A stretch of 64,000 bases of DNA, from positions 1 to 64,000 of the forward strand of contig DBBN01000074.1 of NCBI GenBank assembly GCA_002292215.1. Reading direction: 5' to 3'. Source of the stretch: Glaciecola sp. UBA983 (GTDB taxonomy: Bacteria > Pseudomonadota > Gammaproteobacteria > Enterobacterales > Alteromonadaceae). Position 1 is the first letter of the stretch. Each line of letters begins with the position of its first letter. The notes beneath the pieces were generated by a model. The model was not told where the DNA came from, made no database searches, and was given only the letters and a program-made list of their open reading frames with translations. This document shows, piece by piece, positions 27,208 to 36,686 of this stretch. The position numbers and the translations under genes were made by a program.

Positions 27208-29094
27208 TTATTGTTGTTGTGCTATCCATGCATCAATTTTGCTTTCGAGTAATGATAAGGGTACTGGGCCGTCTTTCAATACTTCATCATGGAATCCACG
27301 TATATCAAACTTATCGCCCAGAGTTGTACGCGCTTTATCACGAAGACCCATTATTTTTAATTTACCAATCATATAAGCGGTGGCCTGTCCTGGCATTGCA
27401 ATATAACGCTCGATAGCTTTTACTGCGTCATACCTAGCATTCGGCGTGTTGTCGACAAGATATTCGATCGCCTCTTCACGACTCCAGCGTTTGGCATGTA
27501 GCCCAGTATCAACCACTAAGCGACACGCGCGCCACAATTCCATCGCGAGACGTCCAAAATCAGAGTAGGGGTCTTGGTAAAAGCCCATATCTTTACCGAG
27601 CTCTTCGGTATATAAACCCCAGCCTTCAGTATATGCTGTAAAGCTAGCGTATTTTTGAAAATCCGGAATGCCTTTGAGCTCTTGAGTGATCGCGCGTTGC
27701 ATATGATGCCCAGGGATCCCTTCGTGATAAGCCAGTGCTTCCATTTGATATGTCGGCATAGCACTCATATCATATAGGTTGGCGTAATAGATACCAGGAC
27801 GAGAACCATCAATTGCAGGTGATTGATAAAAAGCTTTGCCAGCTGATTTTTCACGAAACGCTTCAACTCGTTTTACGACCATGCGAGCTTCTGGAGTTAG
27901 GCCAAAATACTCCGGGATCTTGGCTTCCATCGTATCGATATAAGCTTTGGCATCCGCCATATAGTCCTCACGTCCTTGCTCACTATCAGGATAATAAAAC
28001 TGCGGGTCGGTACGCATAAATTCAAAAAATTCAGGTAAAGTCCCCGTAAAGTTGACTTGTTGCATGATACCGCGCATGTCTGTATGGATACGCTCAACAT
28101 TTTCAATACCAATCTGATGTACTTCCTCTGCATTTAATGTAGTAGTAGTAAACCATTCCAAGCGGTTTTGATACCACTTATCACCTTCTGGTAAGCGCCA
28201 TACACCATCACCTTCAGGGCTCAGTAAACGTTGTTTCATTAGCTCGGCGATGAGTTTTTCGTATGCAGGTTGAACGCTTTTGGTTAATGCGGTATTGAGC
28301 TTACTCATGTAGCTCGCTTGTTCGGCGTTAGATAAACCTAATGCAGTGATTTTTTGCGTGAAATCAGCATAAATAGTGGAATCCGTCGCGCTTTCAGTAA
28401 AAGGGGTCCCGGAGATAACATTATGTGATGCTTGGATCATTTGATCATACGCCCATTTAGGCGGGTAAACGCCTAGCTTTTCACGAATGCGTAACTGATC
28501 GATGACTTGGTTAAACATACTCTTCACGCCGTGCAAACGTTGAATATACGCATCGGCATCTGACAATTCGCTAATACTATGTATATTGATTAAGAAACTC
28601 GGTACAAAGGTGTGTGCGGCACGAAACTGATGCATGACATACGTATGATGGCGAAACGCATCATTGGCTAATTGACGCTGAATATCTTGTTGGTAAATTT
28701 CTAGGCTTAACTGCTCTTGAGCATTGAGTTGGCTGGTATCAAACTGTTTAGCTTGAGCTATAAGCAGAGTAATATTATCAATTTCTGCTTGGGCTGCCGC
28801 ATCCGACATGTCATCCCATTTATCATAGTCATCTTTTATGCCTAAATAGGATTGCCATACGGGTGAGTTGGCAACATCGTCATCAAAACTTTTTTGAAAA
28901 AATGCAGCGAGTCGTGTGCTTTCCGTTGCTGCAGCGATGGGCGCGGCGGTGATTGTTTCACTGGTTGCTGTCTGATTTGTCGTATTGCTAGATGCATCAG
29001 TGGACGGCGCATCTGAACAGCCACCTAAAAATACACTTGTACCAAGTGCTGCAGCGATAGCTAGGGTTAGAGCCCGAGAACGATTGGTTTGCAT
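27208..29094 (-). CDS. DUF885 family zinc-peptidase-like lipoprotein
   Basis: A 628-residue lipoprotein: the signal peptide ends in VFLGGC (Cys26), followed by a Ser/Thr-rich linker. The DUF885 domain fills the rest and contains YHEGIPGHHMQ, an HExxxH-like zinc site characteristic of this family, and a downstream YTEGWGLYTEELG that supplies the third ligand. Such proteins are considered M32/M2-like metallopeptidases, but substrates are unknown. AGGA lies 8 bases before the ATG. It follows the Bat cluster on the same strand with a gap of about 73 bases. Confidence 0.9.
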   Translation of the reverse strand: MQTNRSRALTLAIAAALGTSVFLGGCSDAPSTDASSNTTNQTATSETITAAPIAAATESTRLAAFFQKSFDDDVANSPVWQSYLGIKDDYDKWDDMSDAAAQAEIDNITLLIAQAKQFDTSQLNAQEQLSLEIYQQDIQRQLANDAFRHHTYVMHQFRAAHTFVPSFLINIHSISELSDADAYIQRLHGVKSMFNQVIDQLRIREKLGVYPPKWAYDQMIQASHNVISGTPFTESATDSTIYADFTQKITALGLSNAEQASYMSKLNTALTKSVQPAYEKLIAELMKQRLLSPEGDGVWRLPEGDKWYQNRLEWFTTTTLNAEEVHQIGIENVERIHTDMRGIMQQVNFTGTLPEFFEFMRTDPQFYYPDSEQGREDYMADAKAYIDTMEAKIPEYFGLTPEARMVVKRVEAFREKSAGKAFYQSPAIDGSRPGIYYANLYDMSAMPTYQMEALAYHEGIPGHHMQRAITQELKGIPDFQKYASFTAYTEGWGLYTEELGKDMGFYQDPYSDFGRLAMELWRACRLVVDTGLHAKRWSREEAIEYLVDNTPNARYDAVKAIERYIAMPGQATAYMIGKLKIMGLRDKARTTLGDKFDIRGFHDEVLKDGPVPLSLLESKIDAWIAQQQ

Positions 29095-29167
29095 GATATA
29101 TTTCCTGTCGTGTTATTTTATTATTCTTAATTTGTATTAATAAGTTTTATAAGTACGTTTTTAAACG

Positions 29168-30856
29168 TTAGTTATCTGGGTAGAATGGCGCTAATGGGGT
29201 TTTAGCATGTTTATCGTTTGCTTGTAAATATGTCAGAGCCAACTTCAATTGTGCTCTCACCTCTAATTCATCCCCTTGATTGTCATACATATAAGCATAC
29301 ATGGCAGTAATAGCATCACTAAAACCAATATTTTTTAATGCTTGAGTATAACCGTATAAGGTTGCTTGATGAGGGTAGTTTTGACTGAGCCATTGCTTGC
29401 AATCTTGTTCAATATATTTAAATGAACGCTTATCAACTGTCTGTAACAGAGTGTTAAATGAAATAGCCTTATGGGTATTGCTTGCTTGAGGCTTACCTAA
29501 GGGGATTGTTTTTGGCGCGAACCAAATACTGCAGCCCCAAAGAACCAGTACGAGTAAAGTCGAAATTTGCCATGGTAATGCTTGTTGATACCAAGGGCGC
29601 TCAGCCCAATCAGTAACTTGAACGGGCACGGGTAAGCTTTTGTTGTCACCGAGATTATTTTGGACTGGGTTGATGGCGGAGCTAGGATTTAATATTGCGG
29701 GTTGCACTAATATTGCTTGAGCCGGAATAATCGCATATTCAGTAGTTTGGGTCAGTGTATTAAACCAAGGGACTTTGATTTCAGGTAATACAAAATTACC
29801 TTCTCTAGAGGGGACTAAAGCCATGTTCGTGACTTTTTGCGCGATCAACGTATTGTCTTTGTTGACAGTGTTAAGCTGAGGCTGATCAGGGTATGCCTTA
29901 ATGCTAGGCGGTAAGCGGTCCTCAATAGATGGCAGTACCGAACCGTCGACACCAATCGCGCTAAGCGTTATGGTGCGTGTAATTGGCTCACCCACCGTAA
30001 AGTTACTCAGATCAGTTGACCAAGATTCATTGATTTGTACAAATTCACTTGGCAACCATGCTTCATTGTAGCCTTGAGGAATTGGCTTTATATCGATAGT
30101 GACTTCAGGGCCTATTTGATTGACGGCTTTGCTTGGATTAAATAGGCCACCAAAACTCCCTCTATTGCGAGTACGTATACTACCTTCAAAAATTGGACTC
30201 GGGAGCCGTAACACGCCTGACTGTTGCGGGATAATGGAAAAGTTTCGTTCAATGACTCTGTAGCGTTTACCATTTTGAATGGCTGTCGTTTCTAGATCCT
30301 CACCCATTTGTTGCATCATGACGTTATCGACAGTCGGGACTTGTAGAGAGCCACGTTCTAATTCAACGGCTAAGAACAATTTAACTTGATAGGTGAGCTG
30401 TTGTTGCACATAACCTTGCTCTGGTAATACCTCAGCACTCATAAAAATATCACGAGTTTGTGCACTCGCTTGTGATACTGGGACAACAAGAATATCAATG
30501 GGTGCAGATTGTATACTGTGGATCTTAATTGCAGGTATCCGCAAGCGTCCAGTGGTGCGCGGAAACAATATCGTTGTCCAAGTCGTACTTACTGATTCAC
30601 GTAAATTAATTTTACGCATTTGATTGCTGACGGATGTGCGCACTACTTTAAAATCTTGTTCTAATACCGAGGTATCAAATGCATCACGCGGTAAAGCGGC
30701 ATTCGCTTCTAAGGTCAACGTAATAGATTCATCCAGCATAGCGGGGTTTTTATCCACTGTTGCCGTGAGTTTATCAAAGGCCAATGCGTTCGAGCTGGCG
30801 ATAAAGGTTAATAATAACGCACTGTATAGAGTGAATTGAGAGACATTTCTTACCAT
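29168..30856 (-). CDS. BatD family protein
   Basis: A 562-residue exported protein: signal peptide to about residue 26 (SSNALA), several beta-rich extracytoplasmic repeats, and one membrane helix near residues 425-445 (QISTLLVLVLWGCSIWF) with a cytoplasmic tail. It corresponds to BatD/aerotolerance proteins, thought to act with membrane-anchored VWA proteins and a MoxR ATPase. The start overlaps the upstream VWA-TPR gene by 7 bases. It is the last gene of the cluster. Confidence 0.88.
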   Translation of the reverse strand: MVRNVSQFTLYSALLLTFIASSNALAFDKLTATVDKNPAMLDESITLTLEANAALPRDAFDTSVLEQDFKVVRTSVSNQMRKINLRESVSTTWTTILFPRTTGRLRIPAIKIHSIQSAPIDILVVPVSQASAQTRDIFMSAEVLPEQGYVQQQLTYQVKLFLAVELERGSLQVPTVDNVMMQQMGEDLETTAIQNGKRYRVIERNFSIIPQQSGVLRLPSPIFEGSIRTRNRGSFGGLFNPSKAVNQIGPEVTIDIKPIPQGYNEAWLPSEFVQINESWSTDLSNFTVGEPITRTITLSAIGVDGSVLPSIEDRLPPSIKAYPDQPQLNTVNKDNTLIAQKVTNMALVPSREGNFVLPEIKVPWFNTLTQTTEYAIIPAQAILVQPAILNPSSAINPVQNNLGDNKSLPVPVQVTDWAERPWYQQALPWQISTLLVLVLWGCSIWFAPKTIPLGKPQASNTHKAISFNTLLQTVDKRSFKYIEQDCKQWLSQNYPHQATLYGYTQALKNIGFSDAITAMYAYMYDNQGDELEVRAQLKLALTYLQANDKHAKTPLAPFYPDN

Positions 30857-32871
30857 TGTTTAGTCCTTGAACGTGGCGCCTGTTGACGTTTACGTTGTTG
30901 ATACTCTAGCTCCATTTTGCGTTTCAGCAGGTAGCCTGGATCATTGGGTACTTTATTCATCAACGCTTGCATGCGTTGCATTTTTTCTTGTTCTTCCGGT
31001 GTCAACGGTTGTTCTTGTTGCTGCGCTTGGACTTCTTGCGATTCTTGAGGTTCATCCGGTTGCGTAGGCTCTTTAGGCTGCTGTTTATCTTGCTGCTTTT
31101 GTTGATCATCGCCTTGTTCTTGTTCGTCTTTAGACTCTTCTGGCGAAGGTTGTTCTTTTTGATCCTCTGATTGCTGTTGATTTTGCTGTGATTGTTCATC
31201 TTGGGATTGTTGTTGCTGAGACTGCTGGTCTTGAGATTCTTGCTCATCAGAGGCCGACTCTTGATTGTCTTGAGACTGGCTTTGTTGATCTTGTTGCTCT
31301 TGATCGTTTTGCTCATCACTCTGATCTTGATCTTGTTTACTTTGATCCTGAGAAGAGTCTTGTGGTGGCTGATTTTGCAAAAACAACTCTAATGCGGCTT
31401 GGTTTTCTTGGGCTTCAATAAAATCACTGTCGAGTGCATTGGCGCGCTGATACGCCTCTAAAGCTTTATCGTATTGACCTAACTTGGCAAGCGAATTACC
31501 TGCATTGTATTGACTTAAGGCATCGTCAGTTTGTGCAAAATGCGCTAGCGCCTCTGCATATTCACCTTGCGCATATTGTGCTTGAGCTTGCCATTCTGGA
31601 TCGGTAAACAACGACTGTGAAGTTGCATAGTCTCCGTTTTGAAAGGCACGTAACCCCTTTTGGTTATTATTTTGTAGTGCTGGCGGTAAAAAATCCAGTG
31701 GTGTACGAATAGATTGAACTGCATTTAGTTCTGAGGAAGGGGGGGACGGCAAATCGGCTGATGACTTCTGAGGCATCGCTTGTGCAAAAGCCGGTTGCTG
31801 TAGGGTTAATCCGCTCAGTGGTAATAAAACTATCGTCAGCAGTAAAACCCAATGTTTGCGCGAGTACAATAATACGATAAATATAACGGGTAATAATAAA
31901 TACGGACCGAGTTCGTACCAATCATCACCTTGCAAGGTATTAAGTTTAGTCGCGTCGGCTAACAAGGTGTCAGCCACTTGCATAATGATTTTAATATCTT
32001 GTTCATCTGCGGTTATCGGCGTAAACGCTCCATTAGTGATTCCAGCTAAGGTTTGTAAACTCGCGTTGTCGAGGCGTGGAATGACAATCGCGCCAGAACT
32101 ATCTTTGAGTAACTGGCCATTAGTCAGCTTAATCGGTGCGCCATCTGGTGTGCCTACGGATAATATAGATACTCGATGTGGCATACTTTGCAGTAAGGAG
32201 GTTAATCCAGGCATTTGATCATAATCGACGCCATCAGTAAACCAAATTATATCCCCGTTTAAATAACCGGCTTGCTCTAGCATCAATGCGGCTTTTTCTA
32301 AAGCCAATTCAGGTTCACTGCCAAATTCAGGCATGATCTCAGGTCGTAAACCAGGGATCAGCGCATTAAGATTAGTACCGTCCGTCGTAATTGGGCTGAT
32401 GACAAATGCATCACCGGCATAGGCGATTAAACCGATTTCTCCGCCATTATTAGCATTAATTAAATCAATGGCTTTGTAACTCATGCGTGATAATCGATCC
32501 GGAGCAATATCCGTTGCACGCATGGATAAACTCATATCCATTACTATGACCTTGGCTTGAGCAATATCATAAACAGGTTTAGGGATCTTTTGCGTCGTAG
32601 GACCGGCCATAGCAACAATCGCTAATACTGCGCCAAGCAACAGCGGCCATAACCGCTGCGTTGATTGAGTTTGCGAGCCACCTTGGGTTAAATAATTATA
32701 AAGCACATCATTAATCATATTGGTAGCTTGATTTTGACGATGTTTGATACTGCGTATTAACCCATAAATAACAGCGGCAGGAATGAGCGCCCATAGCCAC
32801 TGGGGACGCAGAAAATGCAACTGCATAGCGTGTTGCGTAATTTGATTGACGAGCATTTCAAGCGATTCCAT
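30850..32871 (-). CDS. VWA-TPR membrane protein with Gln/Glu/Asp/Ser-rich tail (BatB/BatC-like)
   Basis: A 673-residue protein: an N-terminal hydrophobic segment, a VWA domain (about 100-290) with a MIDAS DMSLS and TDGVD, a second helix near 325-345, TPR repeats (about 415-505), then a very polar low-complexity tail (about 508-620) of Gln, Asp, Glu and Ser, ending in a basic segment. The order VWA plus TPR corresponds to BatB fused to BatC. The TPR part includes YNAGNSLAKLGQYDKALEAY. The start is adjacent to the BatA-like gene stop. The tail is probably disordered. Confidence 0.88.
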   Translation of the reverse strand: MESLEMLVNQITQHAMQLHFLRPQWLWALIPAAVIYGLIRSIKHRQNQATNMINDVLYNYLTQGGSQTQSTQRLWPLLLGAVLAIVAMAGPTTQKIPKPVYDIAQAKVIVMDMSLSMRATDIAPDRLSRMSYKAIDLINANNGGEIGLIAYAGDAFVISPITTDGTNLNALIPGLRPEIMPEFGSEPELALEKAALMLEQAGYLNGDIIWFTDGVDYDQMPGLTSLLQSMPHRVSILSVGTPDGAPIKLTNGQLLKDSSGAIVIPRLDNASLQTLAGITNGAFTPITADEQDIKIIMQVADTLLADATKLNTLQGDDWYELGPYLLLPVIFIVLLYSRKHWVLLLTIVLLPLSGLTLQQPAFAQAMPQKSSADLPSPPSSELNAVQSIRTPLDFLPPALQNNNQKGLRAFQNGDYATSQSLFTDPEWQAQAQYAQGEYAEALAHFAQTDDALSQYNAGNSLAKLGQYDKALEAYQRANALDSDFIEAQENQAALELFLQNQPPQDSSQDQSKQDQDQSDEQNDQEQQDQQSQSQDNQESASDEQESQDQQSQQQQSQDEQSQQNQQQSEDQKEQPSPEESKDEQEQGDDQQKQQDKQQPKEPTQPDEPQESQEVQAQQQEQPLTPEEQEKMQRMQALMNKVPNDPGYLLKRKMELEYQQRKRQQAPRSRTKQW

Positions 32872-33900
32872 TTACACCTCCACACGCCAGTTAAATTGAC
32901 GATTTGCCCAATTTAGTAAGGTTAACAATCCACTAGCACATAGTGCCACTAGCAACGCCCAATAAAACATTGCGTGTTGTGGGCGCAATGTTTGTTGATT
33001 ATCTTCTACAGGTTCAATTTTATCTAAAATACGGTAAATCTGTTGCAGCTCATCGGTATCACGGGCACGAAAATATTGTCCCCCTGTATCTTTAGCAAGT
33101 CGAGTTAATAATGATTCATCTAAATCCGCAGACGGATTAACTTGGCGCTGACCAAATAAGCTATTTACGACCATCGAATCTGCACCTACTCCAATCGGGT
33201 AGATTTTTATTTGTTGATCAACTGCTAACGTCAGGGCTTGGTCAGGTGTAATATTACCTGCCGTATTTTGTCCATCAGTCAACAAAATCAGAACTTTGTT
33301 GACGTTGGGTTTATCTGTAAAACGTTTCGCTGCTAAGCCGATTGCATCGCCGATAGCGGTTGAATCACCTACTAATCCAATCACAGTCTCTGATAACAGT
33401 TGTTCTACAGTGGTGCGGTCAAAGGTTAACGGAGCTTGTAAATACGCGGTGTCAGCAAATAATATTAAGCCAATACGATCCCCGATCCGGCGTTGAATAA
33501 AATCACCTAAGACCGTTTTGACCATGACTAAACGATCGACTTCTTGACCATTCACGAGCATGTCTTTGGTTTGCATTGAACCGGATAAATCAACGGCGAC
33601 CATTAAATCGCGTCCTTCATTAGGGATTGAGATAGGCTCTCCGTAGTAAACGGGCCGGGTAACACTAATAACAAACGCACTCCATGCAATGACCAATAAA
33701 ATACTGCGCACCGGGGAGCGTCGTTTAGTCTGTGACGCAGCTTGAGTAAGCTGGCGATAAAAAGGCATGTAAATAGGTTTAGTTTGCTCCGTTTTGGCTT
33801 TGCCAAACAGGAGTTGAATGATCCACGGAAATGGATATACCACAGCCAACCACCACCATGAAAAGGATAAGTTATCCCAAATCGTCAATATATTATCCAT
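32872..33900 (-). CDS. VWA-domain membrane protein (BatA-like)
   Basis: A 342-residue protein with a hydrophobic N-terminus, a second helix near 65-82, a VWA domain (about 90-285) with intact MIDAS VAVDLSGSMQTKD and LLTDGQNT, and a C-terminal helix (about 310-330). VWA domains bind metal and protein partners; with MoxR AAA ATPases they form chaperone-like systems. It overlaps the DUF4381 gene by 8 bases and abuts the VWA-TPR gene. Confidence 0.9.
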   Translation of the reverse strand: MDNILTIWDNLSFSWWWLAVVYPFPWIIQLLFGKAKTEQTKPIYMPFYRQLTQAASQTKRRSPVRSILLVIAWSAFVISVTRPVYYGEPISIPNEGRDLMVAVDLSGSMQTKDMLVNGQEVDRLVMVKTVLGDFIQRRIGDRIGLILFADTAYLQAPLTFDRTTVEQLLSETVIGLVGDSTAIGDAIGLAAKRFTDKPNVNKVLILLTDGQNTAGNITPDQALTLAVDQQIKIYPIGVGADSMVVNSLFGQRQVNPSADLDESLLTRLAKDTGGQYFRARDTDELQQIYRILDKIEPVEDNQQTLRPQHAMFYWALLVALCASGLLTLLNWANRQFNWRVEV

Positions 33901-34489
33901 GTTCGACTGCTCCAGTTGGCAATACAGAACGCGGAGAAGTAAGTTTCATCGTAACAAGATTAAAGCGCGGCAGGCCTTTTTTACACCAAGTTTGTACGAT
34001 GTCGATAGCCGCAGGTACGGTTATTACATTGGGTAGTTGTGTTGCGGATTGATAAATACTTTGATTGAGTAATAACAACGAAGCAGCATAATCATTTTCT
34101 GGTTTTAGTGCTATTTTGTTACGCACTTTGCTGCGAATTTTACTGCATAGCCAAACACTCCATTCTTGTCCATGTAGGACCGTAATAGAAGATTTTTCTT
34201 GGGGGTAATAATGCAAGGCTACCCGTTTCAAAATTTGATTAATAGTAGTGAGTTGTGCACTGGTATCATTGCTATTGTCTTCATGTTGAGCTAATAATAA
34301 TTGTAACTCAGTGACAGCTTGTCGCTGTGCAGCAAAAGCACGTCGATAATGACGAATGACGATGACTAGCCAAACGCAAAGTGCACTAACTGCAAGTATC
34401 AGCCCTATTAACGGCAATGAGGGCGGCCACCAATTAATGCTATCTGGCAGAATGACCTCGTGCGGAGGGTTAAAAATAAGTGGTTCCAT
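33893..34489 (-). CDS. DUF4381 family membrane protein
   Basis: A 198-residue protein with one helix (about 23-45, LPLIGLILAVSALCVWLVIV) preceded by the conserved PDSINWWPPS stretch and followed by a cytoplasmic helical domain. This matches DUF4381, found almost only between DUF58 and VWA genes in Bat-type clusters. Function unknown. It overlaps its downstream neighbour by 8 bases and lies 1 base after the DUF58 stop, so it belongs to the same transcript. Confidence 0.85.
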   Translation of the reverse strand: MEPLIFNPPHEVILPDSINWWPPSLPLIGLILAVSALCVWLVIVIRHYRRAFAAQRQAVTELQLLLAQHEDNSNDTSAQLTTINQILKRVALHYYPQEKSSITVLHGQEWSVWLCSKIRSKVRNKIALKPENDYAASLLLLNQSIYQSATQLPNVITVPAAIDIVQTWCKKGLPRFNLVTMKLTSPRSVLPTGAVEHG

Positions 34490-34490
34490 A

Positions 34491-35441
34491 TTACACCTCC
34501 ACTTTTGCTAAGTTGCGTGTAGGATCGATCAAGCCTGCGGTTAACTGTGTCACTAACGGCATGGATGCGCATAACCAATGCTGCATGATGCCTAATGAAG
34601 CTATTTGTGCTTGAATATCCGCGTAGCGCGAACCTGCAGCTTGCGATTTGACCACTCGTAATGCTGATTCAATACCATCGGTGACTAAAATAGGTGGACT
34701 GTTGTGCTGTTGTTGTGCAGTTTCTAATGGGTCTGAAATACCAAAAATGCGCACTTCACAGTGTTTGGTGAGTTGTCGTAAGTGTTGTTTTATTTCTGGA
34801 TTGAAATGTTGAAAATCACTGATGATACAGACTAGGCTGCCAGGTTTAGCAAGTCTTCTCAACCTTTTTACAGCCTCTAATAGCGGGTTTTCATTGCCAC
34901 TCATCTGTAAAGGTTGAGATTGTTGTAACTGACATGTCGCGGTTAACAAATGTAAAATAGCACTGTCTTGGCTTTTAGGTTTAATTTCGCGATGCCCTTG
35001 AGAATTAAACGCTAACCCTCCAACACGATCACCACGCGCTTTCGCAGACCAAGCTAAGACTGAGGCTAAGTGTCCGGCAAGGACTGATTTTAGTTGCAAT
35101 TGTGTGCCAAATTGCATGGTAGCACTGACATCAGTGGCAATAAATACAGGGCGTTCGCGTTCCTCTCTAAAGATCTTAGTATGAGTTTTACCGGTACGAG
35201 CCGTCACGCGCCAGTCTATAGCACGAATGTCGTCGCCCGCTTGATAGTGCCGTGCTTCGTCGAATTCCATCCCGCGACCTTTCATTTTACTGATATACGT
35301 TCCAGCAAGCCGCGCTTGTGGTGTACGTTTAGGATGTAAGGTTATTAATTTGTGGGCGAGCTTATATTGCATTAACTTTTTTATCGTTAATGCGACAGCA
35401 TTTTCGGCGGTAAGTTGACTAAGTGATTGTAATATAGACAT
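34491..35441 (-). CDS. DUF58 domain protein
   Basis: A 316-residue protein with the DUF58 signature G-MEFDEARHYQAGDDIRAID-type stretch (about 57-76), then WRVTARTGKTHTKIFREERE and a VWA-like fold containing FIATDVSATM and LVCIISDFQHF. DUF58 proteins accompany MoxR ATPases and VWA proteins; the biochemical role is unclear. There is no membrane helix, unlike some family members. It follows the MoxR gene by 38 bases. Confidence 0.9.
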   Translation of the reverse strand: MSILQSLSQLTAENAVALTIKKLMQYKLAHKLITLHPKRTPQARLAGTYISKMKGRGMEFDEARHYQAGDDIRAIDWRVTARTGKTHTKIFREERERPVFIATDVSATMQFGTQLQLKSVLAGHLASVLAWSAKARGDRVGGLAFNSQGHREIKPKSQDSAILHLLTATCQLQQSQPLQMSGNENPLLEAVKRLRRLAKPGSLVCIISDFQHFNPEIKQHLRQLTKHCEVRIFGISDPLETAQQQHNSPPILVTDGIESALRVVKSQAAGSRYADIQAQIASLGIMQHWLCASMPLVTQLTAGLIDPTRNLAKVEV

Positions 35442-35479
35442 CTAGGCACTCAATATAACAAGTTCAGCGTGAGTCAACG

Positions 35480-36436
35480 CTAAGGCACCGGAACAATTGC
35501 TAGGATATTATCGAGTACGGCATTCACCGTCACACCGTCAGCTTCGGCTTCATAAGTGAGTGGTAAGCGATGACGTAGCACATTATGAAAAACAGCATGG
35601 ATATTATCAGGTCCAACAAAGTCTCGTCCCATTAGCCAAGCATGTGCTCGAGCACATTTATCTAGAGCAATCGTGGCACGCGGTGAAACACCTAGCGCAA
35701 TATATTGGGCTAATTTTTCATCGTATTGTTGCGGCTGACGAGTCGCCATGACGAGTTGCACGATATATTCTTGCAGTGCATCACTCATGTGCATCGATAA
35801 AATATCTTTGCGTGCTGCAAAAATAGCTGCTTGTTTAAGCGGAGTCGGCGGTGCAATTGTTTGCGATAAACCTTCATTACGGGTTAATTGTAAAATAGAC
35901 AGCTCTGTTTTCGCATCGGGATAATCAATTTCTACATGCATTAAAAAACGGTCAAGTTGTGCTTCGGGCAGGGGATAAGTCCCTTCTTGCTCCAGAGGGT
36001 TTTGAGTCGCCATGACCAAAAATAACTCAGGAAGCGTGTAGGTTTTGTTACCTACTGTAATTTGGCGTTCAGCCATCGCTTCAAGCAGGGCTGATTGAAC
36101 CTTCGCAGGGGCACGGTTAATTTCATCCGCTAACACAAGATTATGAAACAACGGACCTGATTGAAATACAAACTCGCCTGTTTCAGGGCGATAGATATCC
36201 GTGCCAGTTAAATCGGCCGGGAGTAAATCTGGGGTAAATTGGACGCGATGAAAGTCGCCTTCAACGCCATCAGCTAAGGCATTAATCGCTCTAGTTTTAG
36301 CTAATCCAGGAGGCCCTTCTACAAGCAAATGTCCATCGGCGAGTAAAGCGATGAGCATATTTTCGGTTAATGCGTGTTGCCCGATGACTTGTGCATTGAG
36401 ATAGTCACGGATAGGGGCAAAATCTGTCGATGCCAT
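35480..36436 (-). CDS. MoxR-family AAA+ ATPase
   Basis: A 318-residue AAA+ ATPase with Walker A EGPPGLAKT (about 39-47), Walker B NLVLADEINRAP, sensor 1 VMATQNPLEQEGTYPLPEAQ, and a C-terminal lid with VSPRATIALDKCARAHAWL. MoxR proteins are proposed to help VWA-containing partners mature or assemble complexes. It is the first gene of a six-gene minus-strand operon (MoxR, DUF58, DUF4381, VWA, VWA-TPR, BatD). It is divergent from fadI across about 250 bases. Confidence 0.93.
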   Translation of the reverse strand: MASTDFAPIRDYLNAQVIGQHALTENMLIALLADGHLLVEGPPGLAKTRAINALADGVEGDFHRVQFTPDLLPADLTGTDIYRPETGEFVFQSGPLFHNLVLADEINRAPAKVQSALLEAMAERQITVGNKTYTLPELFLVMATQNPLEQEGTYPLPEAQLDRFLMHVEIDYPDAKTELSILQLTRNEGLSQTIAPPTPLKQAAIFAARKDILSMHMSDALQEYIVQLVMATRQPQQYDEKLAQYIALGVSPRATIALDKCARAHAWLMGRDFVGPDNIHAVFHNVLRHRLPLTYEAEADGVTVNAVLDNILAIVPVP

Positions 36437-36636
36437 AAGTTCATGCTTCCTTAATGATTTTGTTAGAGTTTTTTATTAAACATTACAAGCTACGTTAAAA
36501 CGAACTTGCTAAAAAGACAGTACTTAGGAAGTAAGGTTCAGATTTTATATTACAAGGTTTGTGCAACAAATTTTGTGTTTTTTCCGAATTTAACTAGATA
36601 ATGCGTAAAAGTTTTGTCACAATGCATTTCAAGAGC

Positions 36637-36653
36637 TAGAGGTCTGACCACTG
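36637..36653. promoter_or_regulatory. FadR-like operator candidate upstream of fadI
   Basis: The core GGTCTGACC (36641-36649) matches the FadR core TGGTCNGACCA except for one outer base; the outer flanks match less well. It lies about 40 bases before the fadI start. PsrA-type control would need a different palindrome (GTTCAAAC-like), which I did not see here. Confidence 0.4.
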
Positions 36654-36686
36654 GTGTATTTATTATTAATAGGATTATGACGACTG

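Noticed and set aside
30960-31420. Long leucine-rich or lysine-rich frames opposite and within the VWA-TPR tail
   Set aside because: They are by-products of the CAA/CAG/GAT repeat tract; no start signals or family resemblance.
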